Shown: positions 23,071 to 32,264, counted from the first letter of the stretch. The stretch is 64,000 nt of DNA from Chloroflexota bacterium (GCA_028874075.1 JAPPLU010000073.1:142973-206972); one strand, 5' to 3'. Made by a program: numbers and translations. Notes: generated from the sequence alone by a model not told the origin.

Positions 23071-24480
23071 ATGCCCCACCAGGAAGACGTTCGATTGATG
23101 GCCCACTTGATGAGACGAGCGGGCTTCGGAGATCCCCGCGAGGAACTGGAGAAACGGGTCTCCATGGGCTACGAAGCCGTGGTCGAGGAGCTCTTGCATC
23201 CGGAACGGCAACCGGCCATTAACGAGGAACTGCTGTACCGGTACTTCCCGGGTTATGAGGGGGCCGGAGCGCCGCCCATAAACCAGGCCAACTGGGTGTA
23301 CCGGATGATCAACACCAGACGGCCCCTGGAAGAAAAGATGGCCCTCTTCTGGCACCAGTTGTTCGCCACCGGCAATTCCAAGGTGGACAATCCACCGGAG
23401 CTTACCCGCCAGATTGCCACCTTCCGCGAGCATGGATTGGGCGCCTTCCGAGACCTGCTGGTGGAGGTTGCCAAGTCACCGGCCATGATCTTCTGGCTGG
23501 ACAACCACGGAAATCGCGATGGCGCCATCAACGAAAACTGGGGACGTGAGCTGCTGGAGCTTTTCTCCCTGGGTGTCGGAAACTATTCGGAGGATGATAT
23601 CAAGGAGGCGGCCCGGGCCTTTACCGGTTGGACGATTGCTCCCAAGATTCCCCGTAATCCCTACGGTCGCTTCCACTGGCAGTTCGAGTACAAACCCGAA
23701 GAACACGATGACCGCGAGAAGACCTTCCTGGGACATACCGGCAACTTCAATGGCGAAGACATCGTGGATATTATTGTGGACCAGCCGGCTACGGCCCGGT
23801 TCCTGGCCCGCCACCTTTACCGGTTTTTCGTCGCCGACGAGCCCCACGTGTCTACCTGGAACATCACCCCGCCGGTTGACCCTGAGGCCATCGAGTTTTT
23901 GGTAGACGCCTACAATGAGTCCCGCGGCGACATCCGGTCGATATTGCGAGCGCTGTTCAATGCAGACTTCTTCAAGAATGCCCAGTTCGCCCGGGTGAAG
24001 TGCCCGGCTGAATTGATCGTCGGCACCGTGCGCATGGCGGGCAACTTCAATGGCTTCAAGCCGGGATTCAACAACCTGGCGTTGGAATGCGGCTGGCAGG
24101 GACAGGAGCTTCTCAATCCTCCCAGCGTGGAGGGTTGGCACACGGGTTCCGAATGGATCGACCCCGGCGTCTTGATGCGTCGGGTGAATTTCGCAGCCAG
24201 GGTATTCGGAGACGTCTCACTGCCCGGTGTGCAGGCTATCATCAAGCGGGTGGTGGTCAATGCCCATGGGGATCCTTCCCCCCAGGCGATAGTGGCAGCC
24301 TGCCTTGATGCCATGGGGCCGTTGGAAGTCGGTGAAGTGACTTATTCGGAATTGATCGCCCATGCCGAAAGGTGTGGAGACCTGGCTTGGAGCACCAGCG
24401 AGGAACTGCTGGCTACTTTGCGGAATGTGAGCAAGATATTGACCTTGATCGCGGCTTCACGAGAGTATCAGTTTGCCTAG
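23071..24480 (+). CDS. DUF1800 family protein (cassette 1)
   Basis: 469 aa, colinear with the copies at 7423-8826 and 59857-61275. Shared blocks are LMAHLMRRAGFGDP, EEKMALFWHQLFATGNSK, NENWGRELLELFSLGVG, ARAFTGW, KTFLGHTGNFNGEDIV, ARFLARHLYRFFVADEP, NPPSVEGWHTGSEWIDPGVL and a final SREYQFA. The start at 23071 has GGAGAGG five bases upstream. No signal peptide is seen. The biochemical role of DUF1800 is not known. Co-transcription with the DUF1501 and propeller genes downstream (35 bp and 124 bp gaps) points to a shared complex or pathway. Confidence 0.94.
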   Translation: MPHQEDVRLMAHLMRRAGFGDPREELEKRVSMGYEAVVEELLHPERQPAINEELLYRYFPGYEGAGAPPINQANWVYRMINTRRPLEEKMALFWHQLFATGNSKVDNPPELTRQIATFREHGLGAFRDLLVEVAKSPAMIFWLDNHGNRDGAINENWGRELLELFSLGVGNYSEDDIKEAARAFTGWTIAPKIPRNPYGRFHWQFEYKPEEHDDREKTFLGHTGNFNGEDIVDIIVDQPATARFLARHLYRFFVADEPHVSTWNITPPVDPEAIEFLVDAYNESRGDIRSILRALFNADFFKNAQFARVKCPAELIVGTVRMAGNFNGFKPGFNNLALECGWQGQELLNPPSVEGWHTGSEWIDPGVLMRRVNFAARVFGDVSLPGVQAIIKRVVVNAHGDPSPQAIVAACLDAMGPLEVGEVTYSELIAHAERCGDLAWSTSEELLATLRNVSKILTLIAASREYQFA

Positions 24481-24515
24481 GCAAGTGCATACAACTGATG
24501 TAGAAGGATATGAAG

Positions 24516-25652
24516 ATGGCATCTACCCACAAGGACCCCGTGCTGGTGGTAATGGAGCTGACCGGGGCCAACGATTACCTCAATACCGTAGTTCCCTATA
24601 GCGATCCCCTGTATTGGGATAATCGACCCAGGGTTCATATCCCTGAAGACCAGGTATTGCCCATCGATGACCAGCTGGCATTCCGGTCTGATATAGAGCC
24701 GCTGAAAGAAATCTACGACCAGGGCGACATGGCCATCATTCACGGAATCGGGTTCGAAAATTCGCCCCGTTCCCACTTTCGAGCCATGGACATCTGGCAT
24801 ACCTGCGAGCCGGATACCATCGGGATTGATGGCTGGCTGGCCAAGGTGGTCCGGGACCTGGATCCCGGCGGCGAAAACGTGCTGAAGGGAGTGAGCCTGG
24901 GCCAGGGATTGCCTCGGGCTCTGGCCATGAAGGGCGTTCCCGTTACTTCGGTCAACAACCTTCCTACATACGGTGTGCTCTCTTCAAATCCGGCGATCGC
25001 CTCCGAGCAGGACCGTACGCAGCTACTGGAGAGTTTCGCCCGCATGTACGCTCCCGCCATCGGCACCGGACCGACTATGGAATACCTGGGACAGGCGGGA
25101 CGGGATGCGTTGAGGGGAGCCGACATTATCCGGGTTGCGCCCCAGACCTATTCTTCAACCGTAGAGTACGCCAACAACCCGATTGCAAGGCGTCTCAGGG
25201 ACGTGGCCCAGGTGCATCTGGCCGGCCTGGGCACCCAGGTCTTTTACACGGCCTACGGGTCCTTCGACACCCATTATGACCAAATGGGATCGCACACGAA
25301 ACTTTGGATGGACGTTTCCGTGGCCATACGCGACTTCTTCGCAGACCTGCGTGAGCACGGCGCCTCGGAGGAGGTGGTCGTAATGCTGTTCAGTGAGTTT
25401 GGACGTCGCGTCCGCGACAATGGCACCGGCACGGACCACGGGGCGGCGGGGGCGGCTTTCGCCATCGGCGACCGGGTGAAGGGCGGAATGTACGGTACCT
25501 ACCCCTCGCTAAAACCGGAGGACCTTATTGAGGGCGACCTGGCGCCCAGTTACGATTTCCGCGGCTTCTACTCCACCTTGGCGGAAAAATGGTTGGGCCT
25601 CGACCCGGTACCCATAGTCGGTGGACACTTCGAGCAGATGTCCTTCGTATAG
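24516..25652 (+). CDS. DUF1501 family protein (cassette 1)
   Basis: 378 aa, exactly the length of its paralogue at 61298-62434. It opens MASTHKDPVLVVMELTGAND, then SHFRAMDIWHTCEPD, TYGSFDTH-type motif (YGSFDTHYDQM) and FSEFGRRVRDNGTGTDHG near the C-terminus, residues typical of the alkaline phosphatase/sulfatase-like DUF1501 fold. Many DUF1501 proteins carry a Tat signal; this one begins directly at the first strand, so it is inferred to be cytoplasmic. The start at 24516 is preferred over the ATG at 24510 because of SD spacing and alignment with the paralogue. The substrate is unknown. Confidence 0.93.
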   Translation: MASTHKDPVLVVMELTGANDYLNTVVPYSDPLYWDNRPRVHIPEDQVLPIDDQLAFRSDIEPLKEIYDQGDMAIIHGIGFENSPRSHFRAMDIWHTCEPDTIGIDGWLAKVVRDLDPGGENVLKGVSLGQGLPRALAMKGVPVTSVNNLPTYGVLSSNPAIASEQDRTQLLESFARMYAPAIGTGPTMEYLGQAGRDALRGADIIRVAPQTYSSTVEYANNPIARRLRDVAQVHLAGLGTQVFYTAYGSFDTHYDQMGSHTKLWMDVSVAIRDFFADLREHGASEEVVVMLFSEFGRRVRDNGTGTDHGAAGAAFAIGDRVKGGMYGTYPSLKPEDLIEGDLAPSYDFRGFYSTLAEKWLGLDPVPIVGGHFEQMSFV

Positions 25653-25776
25653 TCTCGGGCCCATCGGGGAAGTTCCCGCTCCTGTGGTGGGAGAAGGTTC
25701 GGGTTAGGGGGGAGCTCCCTGCAGCGTGCTGTCACCTCCATCCTGGCTTCCCAAGTTCGTTTTCAGGAGAGCCGAT

Positions 25777-26775
25777 ATGCTGACCACCGTCGCCGCCGGC
25801 CGCGTGTACGACTACAGCTACTGCATTGGCATGTACAGTCAGTCGGGCCGGGGATTTTGGGCTCCCCAGGACTTCGTGCTGGGACCGGATGGCCGTATGT
25901 ATGTGTTGAGCCGCGGAGTAGAGCAACTAGGGCAGCGGGTCAGTAAAGTCACCTTGGACCACGAGTTTCAAGGCCAGTTCGGTTCCGTCGGCGCGGAGGA
26001 CGGGCGCTTTGTTTGGCCCCGTTCCATCGATTTGGACGACCACGGACGAGTTTTCGTTTCGGACGAGCATCTCAACCGGATTTCCATCTACGACGAAGAG
26101 GGTGGTTATCGATATCACTGGGGCAGGTCCGGCAGCGAAGAAGGGCAGCTGAACGGACCGTCAGGAATTGCTATTGACTCCCGAGGAGCCATTTGGGTGG
26201 TGGACAGCCTGAATCACCGGGTGCAGAGCTTCAGCCAGATCGGTGAGTTTCAGTCCAAATTCGGGAGACAAGGTGGCGGCGACGGAGAAATGGAGATGCC
26301 ATGGGGCGTCTGTGTCGACCGCCAGGACAACATCTACGTCGCGGACTGGGGCAACAACCGGGTGCAAAAATTCGCCCCTACCGGAGAGTTGCTCGTTAAG
26401 TTCGAAGGGACAAGCGCCGGGGTTGGCGATTTGAAAGGACCTTCCGGCGTAGCCGTGGACTCGGAAGGGGATGTATACGTAACTGACTGGGGCAACCACC
26501 GCGTCCAGATTTATGCCGCAGACGGCCAGTATATTACGGCGCTGGTCGGTGACGCCCAGGAGCCTTCGCCATGGGCCCAGGCCTACATCGACGCTAATCC
26601 GGATCTCATCAAAGCCAGGCGAAGAACAGACCTGGAACCTGAATGGCGCTTCCGGCGGCCGGTGGCCGTCAATGTCGACGCCGATGACCGGATAATAGTC
26701 CTGGAGTCCTACCACCACCGGCTTCAAGTCTACAACAAGCTAAAGGACTACGTGGAACCCTCAATCAACTTGTAA
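25777..26775 (+). CDS. NHL-type beta-propeller protein (cassette 1)
   Basis: 332 aa made of about six NHL-like repeats of 43-48 residues, each with a GPSGIAIDSRG and WVVDSLNHRVQSF or VADWGNNRVQKF type pattern. The N-terminus (MLTTVAAGRVYDYSYCIGM) is not a signal peptide, so it is probably cytoplasmic. NHL propellers serve as binding platforms or as lyase/lactonase scaffolds; no catalytic residue can be assigned here. AGGAG lies seven bases before the ATG at 25777. Its counterpart at 62549-63553 has the same repeat order and the same position after DUF1501. Confidence 0.9.
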   Translation: MLTTVAAGRVYDYSYCIGMYSQSGRGFWAPQDFVLGPDGRMYVLSRGVEQLGQRVSKVTLDHEFQGQFGSVGAEDGRFVWPRSIDLDDHGRVFVSDEHLNRISIYDEEGGYRYHWGRSGSEEGQLNGPSGIAIDSRGAIWVVDSLNHRVQSFSQIGEFQSKFGRQGGGDGEMEMPWGVCVDRQDNIYVADWGNNRVQKFAPTGELLVKFEGTSAGVGDLKGPSGVAVDSEGDVYVTDWGNHRVQIYAADGQYITALVGDAQEPSPWAQAYIDANPDLIKARRRTDLEPEWRFRRPVAVNVDADDRIIVLESYHHRLQVYNKLKDYVEPSINL

Positions 26776-26992
26776 GGGTTCGCTCGCCTCCACATCCGAA
26801 AACTTTCACCATGCCGACTGCCAGGAGGCTCCAGCGGGGTCCGGCACCCCAGGCGGCGTTCGCTGGCTGGGAAGGCGTCGGTCTCTCAGTTTATGAAGTC
26901 CGGAAGGTTCATTCCCCGATCATCAGGGCACCGACGTTCCTTCGAAGGCGAGAGCAACGCCACGGGGCATAGAACATAATGCGCTTGCCTGC

Positions 26993-28366
26993 TTACCCGC
27001 CCAGCAAGGCGGTCAACTCCCGCACACTATCCAGGCGGTCCAACCTCCCCGATGTAGAGATGACCTGCTCCGTAACTTCGTCCCCCAAGCTCTCGCCTGC
27101 CAGGGAGCGGAACTTGTCCAGCAGGTCCTCCCTTGGTCGGGGATTATGGCTGTCACCGTAATGGGCGGCAGCGCTGCCCTCCAGCGTCCGGCCATCATTC
27201 AGGGTGATGGCCACCCTTGCCGCCGGGTAGTCGTACCGGCGCATGTTCATGTCCGGGTCCGGTGAAATCTCAATTCTCTCGGCCAGGGAGCGCACCGCCG
27301 GGTCTCCTACCCGCTCGTCGAAGAAGGCCGGAGCGCCGGTCTCGCCACCCACCAGAGCGGCGGCCAGAGCGTAGGGTATGGAGAACTTGGCCGACAGCAT
27401 GTTCGCCGGCTCCGGGTTGGCCATTATCTGCACGATGGGCGGCGCCGTAACGTTAATGCGCTTGACGGCCTCGGACTCGAAGCCCTCCCGTTGCTGCAGC
27501 GCCAGGGCCGCGTCCAGCACCGGGTGGTTGTATAGGCAGCAGGCGTGGTACTTGGTGTAGTTCTGCTCGATGCGCAGCGGCCCGGCGGGGCCGTTCTCGC
27601 CCCAGCCGGCCACCACCGCCTCCGGGTCGAAGCCCTCGCCCAGGATGCTGGCGTACAGGTCCGCGGGGCCATCGTTGACGGCGGTGAAGCCGCATTGGCC
27701 CAGGTAGGCGGCCATGATGCCCTGGAACTCGGAACGGCCGGGGTACAGGTTGCGAATGGTGGCCCCCTCCAGGCAGGGAGTCCAGGTATTGGCAGGACTC
27801 ATGGACATGGCCAGGTTCATGGCCTGGCGGATAGCCGCGGCATCGTAGCCCAGCAGCTTCGCCGTGGCGGCCGCCGCGCCGATGGTCCCCCAGGTGCCGT
27901 GGGAGTGGACCTCCGCCCTGGCCTGCACGCCGGTGCCGATACGGGAGGTAACCTCGTAGCCCACGATCACGGCCTCCAGGGCGGCCTTGCCGGATGCGCC
28001 CATCTCCTCGGCCACGGCAATGGCCCCGGGCGTAACGTGGATGGAGGGATGCCCTCCGCCCAGCCGGCTGCCCTCGTCCAGTTCCAAAGCCACTCCGGCG
28101 GTGGCGTTGACCAGCGCGGCAAACACGGGCTGCACCCGCCCGACCTGGTGCCCGAAGATGGTGGCGTGCCCCGCTCCGCTGAGAGTTGGGGCCAGGCGGG
28201 CGAGGTTGGCGTTTTCCTCCAAGCGGCTTCCGGCCAAGATGGCGCCGATGGTATCCAGCACCACGTCCTGCGCTGCGGCCACCGTCGTTGGCGACAAATC
28301 CTCCAGGCGGGCTTCCACCACGAAGCGGGAGAGTTTATCAAGGTAATCGGGGGTGTGGTTGTTCAT
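26993..28366 (-). CDS. MmgE/PrpD family protein
   Basis: 457 aa with the all-helical N-terminal domain (SPTTVAAAQDVVLDTIGAIL, the family opening) and the smaller C-terminal domain (SIPYALAAALVGGETGAPAFFDE). LDEGSRLGGGHPSIHVTPGAIA is the region with the conserved active-site Asp and His. The family includes 2-methylcitrate dehydratase and cis-aconitate decarboxylase, so it probably dehydrates or decarboxylates a tricarboxylic-type acid. No prpB/prpC genes are near. GGAGG lies six bases before the ATG. A link with the CoA-transferase/CitE-like pair 8 kb away is possible but unproven. Confidence 0.92.
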   Translation of the reverse strand: MNNHTPDYLDKLSRFVVEARLEDLSPTTVAAAQDVVLDTIGAILAGSRLEENANLARLAPTLSGAGHATIFGHQVGRVQPVFAALVNATAGVALELDEGSRLGGGHPSIHVTPGAIAVAEEMGASGKAALEAVIVGYEVTSRIGTGVQARAEVHSHGTWGTIGAAAATAKLLGYDAAAIRQAMNLAMSMSPANTWTPCLEGATIRNLYPGRSEFQGIMAAYLGQCGFTAVNDGPADLYASILGEGFDPEAVVAGWGENGPAGPLRIEQNYTKYHACCLYNHPVLDAALALQQREGFESEAVKRINVTAPPIVQIMANPEPANMLSAKFSIPYALAAALVGGETGAPAFFDERVGDPAVRSLAERIEISPDPDMNMRRYDYPAARVAITLNDGRTLEGSAAAHYGDSHNPRPREDLLDKFRSLAGESLGDEVTEQVISTSGRLDRLDSVRELTALLGG

Positions 28367-28681
28367 GGGGGACCTCCAGCGGAAGAGAAGGTTAGACTGG
28401 GGCAGGTAGAGCCATCATAGTAGAGCCATCATAACAGACTTCACCTGAAGGCCTGATGATAGACGCGGGAAGCGAGAGCGTAAGACAGCGTATGGGCCGG
28501 TTGGATTCGGTCTCCCCGGAAGAGATCAGGCGGGACAACTAATCTCGCGGGAAGCATTGACGGGACTTCATCCATGGCGAGGAAGCGATTGCCACCTTGC
28601 GGGATCAACGCATCCTTGAAAAGGACAGAGCAACGTCTTAGCATGTAATCCAGCAAATCTCTGAGCAGGCCAGGAGTCGCC
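28367..28681. other. Intergenic region between divergent MmgE/PrpD and Uma2 genes
   Basis: About 315 bp. It contains a short tandem duplication (CATCATAGTAGAGC-type, 28413-28435) and no promoter that I can call with confidence. Confidence 0.35.
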
Positions 28682-29296
28682 ATGACTACAGCGCCGGTTA
28701 AGGCCCCCCAGGTTACCCGGGAAGCCCGCAAGTTCACCGTGGAAGAATACTTCCAGATGGTCGAGGCCGGCATTATCCAGGACGGGGAGCGGGTGGAGTT
28801 GATTGAAGGAGAGATTCTGGTTATGGCGCCGATGGGACCAAGCCATATAGGAGGCGTAACCCGTTACGCCCGGGTATTCATTGGGTTGGCTGGCAACCTG
28901 TTCACCGTACTGATTCAGGCTACCGTTCGCCTAAGTGAACGATCGGCCCCTGAACCGGATTTGGCCTTGGTGAAATTCCGGGAGGACGACTACTCCTTTG
29001 CCCATGCCGCTCCTGACGACGTACTCCTGATTGTTGAGGTGGCAGATTCGTCCCTCAATTACGACCGGGGCGTTAAGGCCCACATATACGGCCGGGCCGC
29101 TATACCCGAAACCTGGGTGCTTAACCTGCCCGGCGACTGCCTGGAACGATTCACTGAACCGGGCCCCGAAGGTTATTCCCAGCATGCCACGCTGCGGCGA
29201 GGCGACAAGGTTACCCCGGTGGCCCTGCCTGACGTGGAGTTGGAGGTGGAGGCTTTGCTGCCGCCGGTGCAATCGGCTGCGGAGGGGGAGGAATAG
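28682..29296 (+). CDS. Uma2 family (DUF820) putative restriction-endonuclease-fold protein
   Basis: 204 aa. PD-(D/E)xK features typical of Uma2 are intact: VELIEGEILVMAPMGPSHI, EPDLALVKFREDDY (Asp), LIVEVADSSLNYDRGVKAHIYG (ExK-like core with Glu and Lys) and AIPETWVLNLPGD. Uma2 genes are common as multi-copy single genes in Chloroflexota and Cyanobacteria; their biological role is unclear, though mobility or defence has been suggested. It is convergent with the NucS-like gene, only 2 bp apart, so the two may be regulated against each other by read-through. Confidence 0.92.
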   Translation: MTTAPVKAPQVTREARKFTVEEYFQMVEAGIIQDGERVELIEGEILVMAPMGPSHIGGVTRYARVFIGLAGNLFTVLIQATVRLSERSAPEPDLALVKFREDDYSFAHAAPDDVLLIVEVADSSLNYDRGVKAHIYGRAAIPETWVLNLPGDCLERFTEPGPEGYSQHATLRRGDKVTPVALPDVELEVEALLPPVQSAAEGEE

Positions 29297-29298
29297 GG

Positions 29299-30411
29299 CT
29301 ATTCAGCTTGAGTCTGTAGTTCCTCGCTTGCTTGCTCTTCAGACGACAGCCGGCCGTTGGCTTCGCGGTAGGCTTGGGTGAGAGCGCATAGGAGTTCGTT
29401 AGATACGTCTTTGAGCACCATAGTGGGAAGTCTGTCTATATTTGACAAGTCTCTTTTGGCGCACTTACTCAAGGCAGGAATTGTGCCGGGCGCAAACTTC
29501 CTAAGGTTTGGAGCGTTCAAGTAGAACCAAGGAGGCTTATTTCTACCTTCTCCGGAATTTACTTTCGCCAACGGCCTCTTTGTCCGGTATGAGCGAATGA
29601 GGAGATTGCCATATCTTCTGCCATTATCCGCAACGACTGCCAATTTTTCGACTTCCAATGACTCAACCCAAGCCAGTATTCGCTTCATATCTGTTTGGAA
29701 CTCAACAGGAACAGTTTCAATACTCTCAGCAAAAGAAACCAACCCTTCCTGTTCGGAACGCCGCTTTGACAACTCCTCCTCACGCTCCCTGATCCTGACA
29801 AGATAGCTCTGTGCCTCCGGTAGGGGAATAGTCTGGCTGGTTTCTATCAGCAGTTCAGGACCGCTACGATGGGGCTGCATTCTGATACAAGTAACATCGA
29901 GGCCGGATTCATTCAACCACAAAGCACAAGTAGTCAGTTCGGAGGAGAATCCTTCTGATGCAAGGATGATGCGTGGTCTTTCAGAGGCGAACCGTGCTCC
30001 ATCGCTATTTTCTAGGTGGTCCCTAATTCTTTCTTCCGCATCTTCTTCAGACCCTATCCTGGCCAAATACGCTCTGTGAGTTTCAATGGCTTGCTGTAGT
30101 GTCATTGCTGAAACCATGGCTGCGTACCGGATAGCTTGCAGTTCCATGTGGCTCCCGGTATCACCGCGCTTCAGTTCAATCACTACCAACCTTCCGGTCG
30201 CGTCCAGTCCCAGCAGATCGATGCTTCTGCCAGATCCCTCCCAGTTGGAGAATTCTTCAGTGATGATGAAAAGGCCGTCCTCCAACACTTCAGGTTGATC
30301 GCGCAGAATCCGTTGTAGATCGGATCTCTCCAGGACGCCCTCTTGACCAAATGAGGTCGGAGCGATCCTATCAAGCCGCTCCTTATCCCCCACCATCTTG
30401 TAAATCGCCAT
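29299..30411 (-). CDS. NucS/DUF91-like PD-(D/E)xK nuclease
   Basis: 370 aa. The N-terminal half holds a NucS-like nuclease core: GRSIDLLGLDATGRLVVIEL then LKRGDTGSHMELQAIRYAAM, with catalytic Asp, Glu and Lys of the D-ExK motif. The central part has a charged coiled coil (REREEELSKRRSEQEG), and the C-terminal third is of unknown fold. Codon choice is AT-richer than in flanking genes, a sign of transfer. By fold it should cut DNA; the C-terminal region may choose the target. The closest known role is mismatch or branched-DNA cleavage by NucS, but this longer form may be a defence nuclease (inference). Confidence 0.8.
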   Translation of the reverse strand: MAIYKMVGDKERLDRIAPTSFGQEGVLERSDLQRILRDQPEVLEDGLFIITEEFSNWEGSGRSIDLLGLDATGRLVVIELKRGDTGSHMELQAIRYAAMVSAMTLQQAIETHRAYLARIGSEEDAEERIRDHLENSDGARFASERPRIILASEGFSSELTTCALWLNESGLDVTCIRMQPHRSGPELLIETSQTIPLPEAQSYLVRIREREEELSKRRSEQEGLVSFAESIETVPVEFQTDMKRILAWVESLEVEKLAVVADNGRRYGNLLIRSYRTKRPLAKVNSGEGRNKPPWFYLNAPNLRKFAPGTIPALSKCAKRDLSNIDRLPTMVLKDVSNELLCALTQAYREANGRLSSEEQASEELQTQAE

Positions 30412-30469
30412 ACCCGCCTCTCCGCGACTCTCTGCTCCTCCGCGTCTCTTTGTGAACCCCTCGTCTCCC

Positions 30470-31660
30470 CTACCTGTAAACCATCCTCGGCCCCACCGTC
30501 TTCATGTAACCCTCGTAGTTGCGGCGGGTTTCGGGGATGGAGTCGCCGCCGAACTTTTCCATGAAGGCGTCGGCCAGGACCAGGGCCACCATGGCCTCGC
30601 CGATGACGCCGGCCGGGGGGGCCTGGCAGACGTCGGAGCGTTCGAAGTGGGCCTGTACCGGTTCGCCGGTGTCTAGGTCCACCGAGGGCAGGGGATTGTG
30701 CAGGGTGGCGATGGGCTTGATGCCGAAGCGGGCCACCAGGGGCATGCCGTCGGTCATGCCGCCCTCGGTGCCGCCGGCCCGGTTGGTCTTGCGCTGCCAG
30801 GGGTTGTCGGGGTCGGTTACCGGTTCGATGACGTCATGGACCTCGGAGCCGCGCTTGTTGACCACCTCCCAGCCGGGGCCGATGGAGACGTCCTTGACGG
30901 CGTTGATGGACATGAGGGCCTGGGCGATGCGACCGTCTATCTTCTTGTCCCACTGGATATGGGAGCCCAGGCCAATGGGGACGTGGTCGGCGATGACCTC
31001 GACGGTGCCGCCCACGGTATCGCCGGCGTCCCGGGCGGAGTCAACCTCGGCAATCATCTTTGGCGTTGCTTCGGCGTCGGCGCAGCGCACGGGCGACTCC
31101 TCTACGGCGTCCCAGTCAATGGCATCGTGGGTGTCGGGAGTATCGGCCCAGACGCCGCCAATGGAGATGACGTGGCTGTGTAGCCTGATGCCGAACTCCT
31201 CCAGCAGGCGCATGGCAATGGCCCCGGCGGCCACACGGCCGGCCGTCTCCCGGGCGCTGGCCCGTTCCAGCACGTTGCGCACGTCGGAGAAGCCGTACTT
31301 CATGGCGCCGGGCAGGTCGGCGTGGCCGGGCCGGATGCGGGTAACCCGGCGGTTGCGGCCCTCCTGGGACGGGTTTTCCACGTACTCCACGGCCATGGCC
31401 TCGGTCCAGTTGGCCCAGTCCTTGTTCTCAACCGTCATGCCGATGGGGCTGCCCAGGGTGAGGCCGTGGCGGACGCCGGTCTGGATATGGGCCCAGTCCT
31501 GCTCGATAAGCTGGCGGCCGCCCCGCCCGTAGCCGCGCTGTCTACGGGCCAGTTGCGTTCCGATGTACTCCTCGCTGATGGGCAGGGCCGCGGGGACGCC
31601 TTCCATGATTATCATCAGGCCTTGGCCGTGGGACTCGCCTGCCGTAAACCACCGAATCAT
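30470..31660 (-). CDS. aroC: Chorismate synthase
   Basis: 396 aa. Signatures: MIRWFTAGESHGQGL at the start, RRQRGYGRGGRQLIEQD, GVRHGLTLGSPIGM, RPGHADLPGAMKYG, RASARETAGRVAAGAIA and RAGGTEGGMTDGMPL near the C-terminus (FMN/substrate sites). It converts EPSP to chorismate, the last step of the shikimate pathway. The start at 31660 has AGAGG nine bases upstream; a TTG two codons earlier is too close to that SD. It lies in a minus-strand group with valS, aroE and a small protease-like gene. Confidence 0.97.
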   Translation of the reverse strand: MIRWFTAGESHGQGLMIIMEGVPAALPISEEYIGTQLARRQRGYGRGGRQLIEQDWAHIQTGVRHGLTLGSPIGMTVENKDWANWTEAMAVEYVENPSQEGRNRRVTRIRPGHADLPGAMKYGFSDVRNVLERASARETAGRVAAGAIAMRLLEEFGIRLHSHVISIGGVWADTPDTHDAIDWDAVEESPVRCADAEATPKMIAEVDSARDAGDTVGGTVEVIADHVPIGLGSHIQWDKKIDGRIAQALMSINAVKDVSIGPGWEVVNKRGSEVHDVIEPVTDPDNPWQRKTNRAGGTEGGMTDGMPLVARFGIKPIATLHNPLPSVDLDTGEPVQAHFERSDVCQAPPAGVIGEAMVALVLADAFMEKFGGDSIPETRRNYEGYMKTVGPRMVYR

Positions 31661-31683
31661 GTTCAATTACCTCTAATGTTGAT

Positions 31684-31770
31684 TTATCCACGAATGCCCA
31701 CGAATTTTCACTAATGGGTCCCAAATGGCGAAGATTCCATCAGTGCCTGTTCGTGCCTGTTCGTGGATAA
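31684..31770. repeat. Inverted-repeat element with CACGAA motifs
   Basis: TTATCCACGAA (31684-31694) and its exact reverse complement TTCGTGGATAA (31760-31770) flank a segment with further CACGAA / TTCGTG copies, including a tandem TGCCTGTTCG at 31744-31763. The whole can fold as a long imperfect hairpin in the gap between aroC and the protease-like gene. It resembles small intergenic palindromic elements. Confidence 0.55.
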
Positions 31771-31877
31771 GAAGGGAAGAGTTGAAGTGAGAAGCTCGTT
31801 GCTCAGCTGAGGGCACGTATGGCTACCTACAGCATTACCTTCCCTCTTGCCGGCAGACTTGAACCAAGCGTCCTTTG

Positions 31878-32264
31878 TCAGTCGCAACCGTTCAAGAGCA
31901 AACCGGACCGGTATCGCTTGGCCTCAACCGGTATCAGCTCGTTGTTCACCGGATCCACGGCCAACAGGGCTTGCTCCAGGGTGACTACGCCCAGGAGGCT
32001 GGGTTCTCCTTCTTCAGCGAAGATGACTGTGGTCATGAACTGTTTGCCTGCCAGCCTGACCGCGGTGTCGCCCAGTTCTACAGGCTGCCGACTGCCGTCG
32101 GCCAGCCGCGATTGCTCGGTTCGGTTAACCGGCACTTCCAGGGCCTGCAAAATTTCCCGGGGCAGAGCCGTGAAAGTGGAGCCGGTGTCCACCTCCAGAT
32201 TTACTTCCCGGAAATTCCGCCCTTGGGGGTCTCCCACTTCCATTGTCACGGTGACCGTTCCCAT
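31878..32264 (-). CDS. Retropepsin-like aspartyl protease-fold protein
   Basis: 128 aa, a single clan AA domain: VNLEVDTGSTFTALPREIL contains the DTG active-site triad, and SLLGVVTLEQALLAVDP is the ILG-type second motif followed by the usual C-terminal strand NNELIPVEAK. Such one-domain proteins work as dimers with one DTG from each chain. No signal peptide is seen, so it is cytoplasmic. Known bacterial relatives process specific partners, but no partner is evident here. It is on the same strand as aroE and aroC, between them. Confidence 0.85.
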   Translation of the reverse strand: MGTVTVTMEVGDPQGRNFREVNLEVDTGSTFTALPREILQALEVPVNRTEQSRLADGSRQPVELGDTAVRLAGKQFMTTVIFAEEGEPSLLGVVTLEQALLAVDPVNNELIPVEAKRYRSGLLLNGCD

